This document shows, piece by piece, positions 1-9,780 of a DNA stretch of 64,000 bases. The stretch comes from Cloeon dipterum. Taxonomy: Eukaryota > Arthropoda > Insecta > Ephemeroptera > Baetidae. Position numbers and translations under genes: made by a program. Where the stretch lies: positions 18,538,001-18,602,000 of the forward strand of contig NC_088788.1 of NCBI RefSeq assembly GCF_949628265.1, given 5' to 3'. The notes beneath the pieces are model-generated. The model worked only from the letters and a program-made list of their open reading frames with translations, had not been told where the DNA came from and did no database searches. How positions within the stretch are numbered: the stretch's first letter is position 1; every line of letters begins with the position of its first letter.

Positions 1-513
1 GACTAATTGACGGTTTTAAATTATATTATAAAAATTTCAGAGCTGACTACCACATCCTGTAGCTCAATTATTGATGTCATTGATGAGAAAATTGGAAACA
101 AAAATTGTAAATTATTTACTACTTCATTTTTACATGTTCAATAATATGTTTTTTTTCTAAATAAAATTTATGCAAGAAATTTTTGGCCCAAAAGAAAAAT
201 AGTAAATTTTATCAGCTTTCAGAATCTTTTAAGTTTTTTGCTCTACAATTTATTTATTGAAAACTTACAAAGCTTGAAACTAACGCTTGTGGGGATTTAT
301 AATTTCTGATTGGAATATAAAAATTTAACCACCAATCGTTTTGTATCATAATTTAACATTGTCTATAAACAAAATTCCAGCTAATTTAAGCAAAAATAAA
401 ACCTCAAAATTGTGTGTGCTGGTCTAATCATTATTCCATCATTACCCTTCACAATACCCTTTTGAGTTAAATTGGAATTTTAGCTTCACCTTAGCAAAGA
501 GATAAAATCGCAC
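1..513 (-). other. Lunapark intron (left window edge)
   Basis: AT-rich sequence without a recognisable exon. The last visible Lunapark exon ends at 514 with a GT donor in phase 1, inside the zinc-ribbon domain. The missing second half of the ribbon (its second Cys pair) is not found in 1-513 on the minus strand, so this is taken as intron and the gene continues beyond the left edge. Confidence 0.5.
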
Positions 514-1637
514 CTAAATACTCGAATTCTTCTTGTAAAGCCATTCCGTTGTGAGATGCGCACTGCCTGCAGATGAGAGCGAATCGGTTTCCTGGACCAT
601 CGCCAACAATGAATTCGACAATTTTGTCCATCACACCTCTTTCTCTGGGCAGAATGGGCCTTGCCATCTGAGGTCCTGAAAAGAAAGGTCATTAAAATAT
701 ATTTCATTCAGGGCACCAAATTAGATTACTTTGTGGTAGCGCAGGAAATGGCATTTGCTGGGGTTGAGGTTGGGCAAGAGGCTGACCGGCAATCTGAGGC
801 GGCAATGGAGTCATCGTTCTCCTCCGCAGTTCTTGATTCAGCAATTGTGCACTTTGAAGTGTGTTTGCGCTGGTTCTGGCTAAAGCTTGAGTTTGGGGCG
901 TCATTTTAGGAGCAACACTCTGCTGCTGCTGCTGCTGCTGTTGTAGCTGTGGATTATCTTGAGTAAATAATCTACATTTTCACTGTGATATGACGCTGTT
1001 ACATTTTCTTTGCGCAATTGTTCCGGAGCAAACTGCTCTAGGATCTCTTTGGCGTTTTTGTAGGTCTCCGTGTCCATCACCTGTTCGAGCAATTTCTTCT
1101 TTTCGTCCTTCAGTCTCATCAGTTTAATTTCATTATGGTTGATTTGCCTGGCGTAGTACCAATTTATTATTCTTTTCAAAAAGACGATCCTGAAATAAAA
1201 CGTCAACATTACTTGCTGTATTTTTCCCCAAGTGGACCATTACAAAAATGGAGAGAGTAGAAAGGGTGCTAGGTAGAGGATTTTTTCAATTGTTCGATCT
1301 GGCATAGCCCAGAAGTAGAGAGCAGAGGCTGCCAAGATGATGAGTAGTACCGAGAACAAAATGACACGTCCCACGACTGCTCTTTGTTTTTGTTGAGTGT
1401 GCAGCTTAAAAGATTCGATCTTTGATATGTCCTGAGGAGAATCAGGGAAATAATAGATGAATAATATTTTATGTACACTGTTCATATCTGACACGACACG
1501 TACCTTTGAAATTAACTGCAGTCTCTCTTTGGATGTTATATTTTTCTGCAAACACAGCATAAAAACGTAAGACCATGACTTTCCATCAGTAAAAACAGAA
1601 AGAAACGTACCCTGAATCTCGATATGATGATGCCCAT
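514..1637 (-). CDS. Lnpk: Lunapark, ER three-way-junction protein, partial (3' end off window)
   Basis: Lunapark stabilises three-way junctions of the tubular endoplasmic reticulum. Six coding exons are placed: 1611-1637, 1504-1545, 1244-1431, 1003-1189, 730-946 and 514-675. The protein starts MGIIISRFR, the myristoylation-type N-terminus of the family. Exon 3 carries a transmembrane segment (RVILFSVLLIILAASALYFW). Exon 4 holds the second hydrophobic stretch and the conserved coiled coil with EKKKLLEQVMDTETYKNAKEIL. Exon 5 has a Gln run and a Pro/Gln-rich linker. Exon 6 reads ARPILPRERGVMDKIVEFIVG and then CRQC, the first half of the Lunapark zinc ribbon. The frame is continuous across every junction. 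The 56-bp intron 947-1002 is the least certain, but it is needed to move from the coiled-coil frame into the Gln-rich frame. The C-terminal half of the ribbon lies outside the window. Confidence 0.9.
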
Positions 1638-2458
1638 ATTGCCGACTTATTAATTGCTAGTTTCCTTTTCGGTAAAGTTACTGCTGCGTTTTGCTTGAAT
1701 AGTCAAAAAGGGGAGCGACTGCAGCCTGTAGACGATGCGTAATGAGAATCATAACAAACCTACGCACTGTTGTTTCACCTTTTTGCCCAGCTCACATAAC
1801 ACGCACGCAAACAGCAGGGCCGGCCCCTCGATGTTTTCTACGCAAATCGAGAATTGAGGCTGCAACCGCAGCACAAAGCCAGCCGAATTGGCCGACGACG
1901 ACGGCTGATGTTGAAGATTCTTCGTCCTTTCTCGCAGAATAACAGCTGCTCGCACTCGTTTCGAATTTCGCCTCTCAAATGTCGAGCACCTCTCCCATTG
2001 GCTCGTTTGAATTCTCCGTGACCTTGCTGACGCGCCACCTACTTACCATCCAGTGCTTATCAATCATAAAATCAAATCAATCTCATTGTCAGCTCATACT
2101 TTGTTGTTTGTTCTGTAGTGGGAAATAGTGTCACTCATTGGCAAACACAAATATTTCCATTCAATGTCGCTGAATGTTATCAAATGAACAATGTTGCCAA
2201 AGAATTTGACTTCAATAATTTGTTTTTATTTTTATCGTTTTAATACATACGTGGAATTGAAATGGAATACAAAAATATTAGCGTGCACGGACTCAGAAAA
2301 CCCAAATGAAAGCTTTTTCTAATCCACCTCTTTAAAGTTAAATTAAAATTATTTATAGTTTTTAAAATAAATTAAGTTAGTTAAAGTTAAAGATTTGGTC
2401 ATAATGAGTTTGTAATTTCACAAAACAGTTAAATATTCCATTTAGAGCTGATAAAGAT
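1638..2458. other. Intergenic region between VCPKMT and Lunapark
   Basis: About 0.8 kb separates the Lunapark start codon from the VCPKMT 3' end. The part next to Lunapark (1650-2040) is GC-richer and probably holds its promoter and 5' leader. The rest is AT-rich. No coding exon or repeat was recognised. Confidence 0.4.
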
Positions 2459-2465
2459 ATTTTAT
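2459..2465 (-). terminator. Likely polyadenylation signal of VCPKMT
   Basis: The minus strand reads AATAAA about 55 bp after the VCPKMT stop codon, a normal distance for a short insect 3' UTR. Called from motif and position only. Confidence 0.45.
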
Positions 2466-2519
2466 TCTCTTAATATTAATTACATGGACAATGTGAGATC
2501 ACAAATAATGATAGACATT

Positions 2520-3559
2520 TCACGAGTTGCTCCTCTTTTCTTTCAATTTAAGCTCAAGCAGCAAAATATCATCAGAATAAAAATATTGATGTTGCCGCTC
2601 CTTCTCAATTTTTGTCACCTCAAAATACTTGAGAAGCGTCTTGTGGAAGTCCTCCCAAAACTTGATCTGCTTCAAAGAATAGTCTCGTACTTCTTGGGAA
2701 AGGTAAATGATTGTCTTGTCATCACTGAACATTTGCAGAACGCTGACCAAAGGCTCCACCGACTGTTATAACACAAAATAATGATTAGAAAATTTTCATT
2801 GAGCATCAAGGTTAAAATTACTTGTTCGTAATAAACGCAATCAGCGACCAGAATATAGTCTGCCTGAATGAAGTCAAAAGACTTTTCAGACCAGTCCAAG
2901 ACCCGAGCTGTGCAAGAACCGCCCGACTGGAGAATGGAATCGCTGTTGGCTGCGATATTTCTTTCGATGAGAGGCACAACATTGGGCAGGTCAGTTGCTA
3001 TTACATTGGCACTGAAAAATATCTGAATGTTTAAATTACTGCGTAAAATGATGTGGAGATACACTATATTTGTAATTAATTGTTTAAAAACATTACATAT
3101 TAACATCCAATTTGCTTAAAATATAATTTTTAATGAAGGGCAATGAGTCCATAAACTATTAAATTGAGCAAAATAAATAAAATGAAACACAAATAAAAAC
3201 ACAGCCTTTCTGAACAGTGTTTTTTATTCATCACTGAAAAGTTTAATGTCAGTTGATGAAAATTAATATAATAATGCAAGTCAGTACACGGCCTGATTGT
3301 GCAATAATTTGTACCGCAAAACAAAAAATTACCCAAGAGCTGCGGCGGCCAGAGCGACACATCCGACCCCGGAGCCAAGTTCAATTACAGACTTCCTGCT
3401 GAGAAAGCCTTTCCGCCTCTTGTTTTCGCAGTCTAGGAAGCCGGCCAGCACAAGGGCTGCGTCCCACACGACGCAACTGACGTCGCCATCGACGTTCTGG
3501 TGGAAATTCAGCGTTGTTTTCTCGCTTTCAATTTCAAATTCGCGTGTAAACGCTGCCAT
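2520..3559 (-). CDS. Vcpkmt: VCP (p97) lysine methyltransferase, METTL21D type
   Basis: A seven-beta-strand, SAM-dependent methyltransferase; the family trimethylates a lysine of the AAA ATPase VCP/p97. Three coding exons: 3333-3559, 2822-3011 and 2520-2762, giving 219 residues against about 229 in human. Diagnostic pieces are GDVSCVVWDAALVLAGFL, motif I VIELGSGVGCVALAAAALGA, ATDLPNV, the post-motif IV segment ADYILVADCVYYEQSVEPL, and a C-terminal SDDILLLELK strand. The start chosen is the ATG at 3559 (MAAFTREFE); the frame is open further upstream but has no ATG. Both introns join in frame (phases 2 and 0). It lies head-to-tail with Lunapark on the same strand. Confidence 0.9.
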
Positions 3560-3730
3560 CGCTGCTTTCCTGTGTTCGTGTTGTCGTAAGAACAGTATCA
3601 AAATAAACGGGAAACAGCCAACCGGAGAGCTGGGATTTTAAAAAGAGGCGCGAAATTGGCGTTACATATTATCATAGGTACATCATTATGTCCCTCAAAA
3701 TTAGAACAGGATAAAAGGGAAATTTGAAAT

Positions 3731-4033
3731 TTACTCTGGTTCAGTAGCATCTTCTTCTAATCCACTTTTCCTGTCAATTTCCCAAGCAATCGTATCAAAT
3801 TTTGAGAATATATGTGTGTATGATTGAATGTTGATTCGGGAGTAAAGGTTAATACCAAAAATTTATGTTGAAATTATTGAAGCAGTATTTTTAGAGATGT
3901 CCAGTATCTCCCCAGTAGCATTTTTATAATTTATAATTTTAAAGGCGCCCTCAACTATTCGCCCGATCTTTTCATCTAGACAATACTCGATAGACAGGTT
4001 TATGTCGTCCTGCTGAGAATGTTTTTCAGTCAT
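3731..4033 (-). pseudogene. Possible small gene or remnant with one in-frame stop
   Basis: An ATG at 4033 opens a 56-codon acidic frame (MTEKHSQQDDINLSIEYCLD at its start) ending in TAA at 3863-3865. Directly after the TAA the same frame stays open for 43 more codons and ends with an acidic, protein-like tail (KFDTIAWEIDRKSGLEEDAT at 3740-3800) before TAA at 3731-3733. The composition looks coding, but I recognise no family. No GT-AG intron that removes the internal TAA and keeps the tail is visible. It could be a short real protein plus chance ORF, a gene with a sequence error, or a decayed gene. Confidence 0.25.
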
Positions 4034-4520
4034 TTTTCCACCCTGATTAAATTTGTGAGGGACGACGTTTTTTCGGGTTTTTCCTTCAATTTATTTTCCA
4101 AAGAGGCACGATTTTTTTCTGAATAAATTCATACTTCTTTAAATTCTATTCTCTGTGATAATTTATAAAATGCTGGATTCATAATATGGTTTATATAGTT
4201 TAGTTTTAGTTTGAACACTTATTTTTCTACTTTTCGCGCAAAGACAAACTTATGAGATCATTTGGAAAAAAATGGAAATTCATGCGTCGAAGATCATCCA
4301 ATCTCAATATTGAATTAATTGCTTTTGAAGAAATAAATCTATTTTCAATTTTCATCCATACACATTCCAGCCCAGGGTATCAAATTCGTAATAAGGTTAA
4401 AGTTCAATATTGATCAGTATAAATTTTATTAAATCGTTTGAAAACAATAAAAATTTAAATAACAAAAAATCATTCCATTGCTTTGACGTTTTAATTTTAC
4501 AACTCCGAATCAACTGCTCA

Positions 4521-5000
4521 TCAATTTCCACTCCTCTGTTTCTGGATCGCACCGAGGTACAAGCCAGGACAAGGTTCCACTAGACCAACAGGTCCATTAT
4601 TTGAATCGGTTGCTACCTCAACGAAAATGTCATCTGTGCAAGCGCCTTCCTTAATCTCACTGAGGAAGCCTGGAAAAAGATTTAAGCGCGTGTTTAGCGG
4701 CAAAAGAGGAAACCCGCATAGGCGCGATATACCTATCGAACTTGAATTTTTCTGCACCTCGCAGCAGTTGCTGAAGCAAGTATTAAAACAGCCTGGATAC
4801 TGCATCTGGAAGATTCCAACCCGTGACAAGACTCGAGCGCAGTGAATTGGTCCCGTTTTGCAACTGCATAGCTCGTTACAAACCTCTGGAAGTGCAAACA
4901 CTGAAAAAAGGTTATCAGTTTTCCGAAAGCCGCACTCCTTAAATATTTCACCTGCGCTGGCCGCAAAAGCAAGCAGCGCTGAGGCAAGAAGTACCCTCAT
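4521..5000 (-). CDS. Small secreted cysteine-rich protein, family unknown
   Basis: Three coding exons (4952-5000, 4733-4900, 4521-4669) encode 121 residues. The start is the ATG at 5000, because it opens a clear signal peptide (MRVLLASALLAFAASA); the frame is open further upstream but without reason to use it. A 51-bp intron (4901-4951) interrupts the end of the signal peptide. A 63-bp intron (4670-4732) has GT-AG ends and a pyrimidine-rich acceptor. The predicted mature chain has ten cysteines: CNELCSC at 24-30, C37, a CFNTCFSNCC block, and two single cysteines near the C-terminus. No transmembrane segment follows. The role is not recognised; it could be an extracellular disulfide-rich protein or defence-type peptide. 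A TATA box lies 70 bp upstream. Confidence 0.7.
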   Translation of the reverse strand: MRVLLASALLAFAASAGEIFKECGFRKTDNLFSVFALPEVCNELCSCKTGPIHCARVLSRVGIFQMQYPGCFNTCFSNCCEVQKNSSSIGISRLCGFPLLPLNTRLNLFPGFLSEIKEGACTDDIFVEVATDSNNGPVGLVEPCPGLYLGAIQKQRSGN

Positions 5001-5070
5001 GTTGTCGAATGGCTTTACGATTATCCCAACGGACGAGCAACAACTAAACAAAGGTTAACTCAGTCATTGA

Positions 5071-5078
5071 CTTTTATA
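5071..5078 (-). promoter_or_regulatory. TATA box of the secreted Cys-rich gene
   Basis: The minus strand reads TATAAAAG, 71 bp upstream of the ATG at 5000. A start site near 5045-5050 would leave a short 5' leader. A strong TATA box on a small secretory gene often goes with regulated, tissue-specific expression. Confidence 0.55.
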
Positions 5079-8000
5079 TGTTTTTATAATGAGGTTATCA
5101 CGACGTGCACCCAGCAGTGCCAGTATTATATATGTATATGAGTTTGAAAATGCTGCAAGATATTTAACTATTAGCATAACGAAACAATAAATTTATGGAG
5201 GACTCACACTTCTCGAAAAAATATAGGGCATTGATAAAAAGGACTGTGAAATTTCTATTTTTATTTCTAAGCTTCAAATCATTGTGGGACCATCGACCAT
5301 CAAATGAGCACGAATCATGGCAAATTTAATCAGCCATTTAAACCAAACTTATAACTGCCTAAAACCATTTGAATCTTCCAAATAAACCCATCTAAAAGTG
5401 ACTAAATTTGTTATAAAAACTGTCTAATAAAAGACGAATAATATTATTTTCTGAAAACATCCTACTTTTTCACAGCCCCATAGGTATTAACATTGATTCT
5501 TCCCATCAGACCGAGCATTTTGCATAGTAAAATAGTGGAAAGCGTATGACCTTTAGGTTAAAAAAGTACGATGATTTCGCTTATGAGGTGCAAGGTGCAA
5601 CATTTTAATGAATATAGAGAGACCCCCTGGCGGAACGAGTCTCTTAAGTCTGATTTCAAGGAAAATAAAATAATGAACTGACCTATTTACTCAAGACGCT
5701 TCTTTTGTGCCAAACACCCTCCTCCCCTCAAAAGACTTAAATTACAATATATTAATGCTATCTTGCTCACAATAAGTAGAGGCCTTTGGCTTTAAACTGA
5801 ATGTCACCAGCTGTGCGCCTTTATATATATGCAGAACAGTAAACATACAATAGAGCAAATATATTGCCTTTCTCAATGGTTTACGCAGCTTCTAAGTGGG
5901 TGTTCTTAAACCTGGATGCATGGGAAATTTTTACCTGTAGTGTGTCATGAATGTTAGGGGTAAAAGTCCGACACTACATATTGAATTAACTTGACCTTGG
6001 CCATCATTCCCCGTCCTTTCAGCGTTCCAGATTCAATTTAAATGCAGCTGAGGAAGAATAACACAGAAACTATTATTCTCAGAATATATATAACTAAACC
6101 AAACTGTTTCTATAGATATTTCTCTATATTTCATTTGGATGTTGGGATTTATGATTTTAAGTCATGGTTTTAAGCGTATAGTCGGGTGCCACGCTTGAGG
6201 TTCGTATAGGTCAAGATTGGGCTTGACGGGGGACAGGCAACCTTCTTGACCCTCTCGGTGCACCATGCAGGTTGCGGGAAGCAAAACCGAGCACTATCGA
6301 TAGTGCGGTCTTTTAGCGTGTGCGCGGCGTCCGTATTTGCACGTCCAACCGTATATAGATCTCGCTGCTGATTTGCTGCTTGTCGACGTACTGAGCGTAA
6401 GAGGTACTTTGGCTCGCGTTATGTTTGTGATTTTTTTATTTCTAAAATTTCAAAAAAATAGGGAATGAGTGTCCTTTTTTTCGTACCAATTTTAAGTTTA
6501 ACCCGTCTCTCATCAAATAATGTGAAAATGAAAAATTATTCGTAGTTCAATTCTGATTTTGTCTTTTCGTTTAAAAATCTTGATAAATGTGGACTTAATT
6601 TTCTGGTAACAATAAATATCAATAAAGTTTGAAACAAATTATAATTATCGATAAAAAAATGTCACCCCTTTTTACATTAAACTATTTATGGTTGCAAGGT
6701 GGGAAAGGGAGCAAAAAATTGCACAGCAACCATTTTGGTCTGAATTAAAAGTGCAATTAGCACGATTTGGCGCGATTTAATCGAGGAGCCGTGTGGGCAA
6801 GTGCGAGAGAACAGCGCGCGGCTCGCTAATTAAAAATCAGGCAATGATAAAATAATTATGCCGGTGCTGGGGCAATAAAAGAAGATTGCTCAGTCGGCCG
6901 GTTATGAGTGCCGTAAATTAAAATCCCGGCGCGAGTACGAGTAAGCGAACGTGCGAGCGGTGTGGGTTGAAAGCGGGGCGGGGTGCGCAGACGGGGCAGA
7001 GGGAAAGCAATCTGCCCTCGCGTCGGTTGGGGTGGAGCAGCTTGCCAGTGTGCTGAATAAGAGAGTATCAGAGAGGTTAATAATTCGCAGGCCTTTTCCC
7101 CTGAGGCAGCACCAGCGCCAGATTATTGTTTAATAATTGAATGTTATTAGAGTGCCTGATTCGGTTTATGGCGAGAATCATGAGTCGCAGAGGCGCTTTA
7201 GTGCGCTGCTTGCTTTAAAATATTCCAGCGCCAACCTCGGCAAATTTAATCTTCGAGCCGAGAGCGGTGCGAGTGAAAAATATACACACCCGCTCGCAAA
7301 TTTATCTTCGGGGAATAGAGGCGGCCATATTGCCGGGCTTTATGGCTCGCTCCAACCCCTAGGTGCGCGGCGTGTGTTAAAACAATCTCCCCACCAATCT
7401 GGCTGCCGTGCTGATAGCACCGGCAGAAGGACTCCTTTATTTGCCCTATTAATATTTCACCAACATCAACTACTGCTCTTCTCGCTCTCCGACGCCGCCG
7501 CCGCTCGCTCGCTCGACTCGCTCGCACCCGCTGTGCCATTTCCACCCGCCCACTCTCTAATTTATGGTGGAAAAGTTGCGCAAAAAATTATTATTTCACG
7601 CCTCTTTTGCTGTCTTGGTTTTTATTTTTCCGTTTTCGGCTGCCGCTGGTATTATTTTTTTACACCACTTGCATTTCATGAATTGGTAAAATGATCCCAG
7701 TGCAAATCTTTTTTCACACCTCCGCCAACATCCAAAGCCAAGAGAAAGCTGATAAATATATAATAAAACCTTTGTTTAAAAATATTTACAATTTAATGGC
7801 CAGCTGAAAAATTGTGAGGTAAGTCTCATTTCATATCGTGCAGCGTTTCAATCCTGCTTCCGCATGTCTGACACAAATACATAGCTGCCGGTAGATTATT
7901 CCAACGAATACGCGCATTGAAAATGTAATTTTTAGATAAAAAGACAGTTTAAAATTCGTAAAACTTAAAATATGTTCTAACAAATAGTTTTTACCTTCGA

Positions 8001-9554
8001 ATGGTATTCAGATGAAATTCGGACAAGATCATTGTTGCCAAAAAAATTGTAATTTATTTTATGGCATCAATAAGTCACGTCGCGTATTTTTATGCGCTAC
8101 CTTTATACAAAGACATACATAGTTATTTAAGTTTGTTGTAAACAGAATACAAAAATTGAATTTAAGAAAACTGCACTGCTTTAATCTGGTGAGGAAAATT
8201 AATTTTCACCGGTTGGCTAATCTGCGAATATTAAACGTTATTTAATTTTTCCTCATTGATTTTCACTACTGTGAACCTCCCAGAATTGATTTTCACATAG
8301 TATTAGCTGATTAAGCCAATTCTTCAATTATTAGTCGGTAATTGTCTTGATTAGTCAAGGAAACCAGAGGAACCGCTAGATTAAATTTTAATTTCACCTG
8401 ATAGTCTAGCAATCAACAGCGATCTTCACCTTAAAATTTCTACTGTATTCTATTAATCACCGTACGATTCACCTTGCTAAAAGAGACATATTTCACGATT
8501 TTGGTCGACTGTTTGATATATTATTGTTGTTTGAGCGTGTCGAAAGGGGCACATTTATCTATGTGACATGTAATAGGAAATTTAATAAATGTTAATAATA
8601 TACCTGCTGCAAATCCAATGTCAGATTCTGTGTAATTTTATACTGTATGACCTAAAATAGTTTTCATTTTACTAATTAGGAATTTTTGGAATTTTTCTTC
8701 CGTGAATTAATTTTCAAGCGTGACCTTCAATCAAAATGGAAGTTATACCTTTAAAACAAAATCTAAATTATTTATATTTAGATTTATAGAATATACCTCT
8801 GCCCTCCACAAGTAATTTCTAACTTACTTTGAAATTCCCCTATTTGCATAAAAGCCCATAAAGCATGATCCAGGATATGCCATTATATTGCGGTCGTCGG
8901 CCTCCCCAAGCAGGCTTAATTAAGCAACATAGGATTCCTTATCCGCCATAATATGCTCGCACTAGCTCCTCGCGCGTGTGTGTGTGTATATGGGAAATTT
9001 AATTTGGCTGCAGAAGGCCTTCACAGCTAATGAGGTGTGGAGGCTGCTCTGCTCATTTCCAGCTGTTGCCCTGCCCGTGCACACGCCGGCTAGTAATTAT
9101 CTTCTCTTAGCCCTTTATTCGCACACCATTGAGATGCACCGGCCGGGCAATATGTTCTCCCCGCAACACACACTCCAAGCGTTATGGCGTAATAAGTGGA
9201 GATGAAAGATATTATCATGTTTATACACGCGCCGGCATCAAATATTCATCGGCTAGTGGACTAAGCCTCGTTGCAAGCCAAATTGTCCGACTGCGGGAAA
9301 GCACGCCAAATTACTTTGTTTATATCTTTCATATTATGTAATTTTAATTTAAAATATTTAGTCAGAATGAGAAAATAAGTGAAATAAAGGGCAAGATTAG
9401 CAACCAACGAGTTGAAATTCTCCCGAGAGGACAAAGCCGAAATGTGCCCAGACTAAAGGACTATATGCAACACACTTCTTTAATGGTTTCACGACAATTT
9501 TTTTTTAGGAGCCTCTCTGCTCAGTTCATCCCAAAGGACTTCTTGAACTCAACG
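5079..9554. other. Gene-free region upstream of eve, first part
   Basis: No exon was recognised. 6780-7560 is GC- and CpG-richer and contains a long chance frame (7137-7694) with low-complexity CGCTCG repeats. A DRE-like palindrome sits at 6291-6306. Elsewhere the DNA is AT-rich with scattered TAATTA homeodomain-type cores. It may include promoter sequence of an unseen transcript, or eve regulatory DNA. Confidence 0.3.
6291..6306. promoter_or_regulatory. Perfect 16-bp palindrome containing a DRE core
   Basis: The sequence GCACTATCGATAGTGC is its own reverse complement. Its centre TATCGATA is the Drosophila DNA-replication-related element bound by DREF, usually found in core promoters of housekeeping genes. 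A TATATAG motif follows about 45 bp downstream (near 6353). No gene start is recognised beside it. Confidence 0.35.
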
Positions 9555-9555
9555 G

Positions 9556-9780
9556 GGGTTCCCAATAACAAATATACCCTCCAGCGGATAACATGGATCA
9601 CGTAGCTTTTGGAGTGAGTTGGTCCTAATGTGGACAGCTTTTTTCACCTCCCCGCAGGAGGGTCTTTCATTGAAATGCCGTAAATTGGTCAATAAAGCCG
9701 CTGGTGAGGTGGGAAAACCAACATGTGGCCAAGTTACCCAGCCCTTAACCAACCACCGTTTTGGTCATCTGGCATCTCTT
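9556..9780 (-). mobile_element. Diverged SINE copy E
   Basis: On the minus strand this aligns by eye over its whole length with copy D at 40171-40465: the TTATTGGGAACCC end, the GGAGGTGAAAAAAGCTGTCC region and the GATGCCAGATGACC head side all correspond. It belongs to the same family as the better preserved copies at 14110-14514 and 52383-52776, but to an older or different subfamily. Confidence 0.6.

Noticed and set aside
7137-7694. 185-codon open frame on the plus strand
   Set aside because: The sequence is low-complexity (CGCTCG runs) in a GC-rich patch, with an opposite-strand frame rich in Arg; no family resemblance, domain or splice logic.
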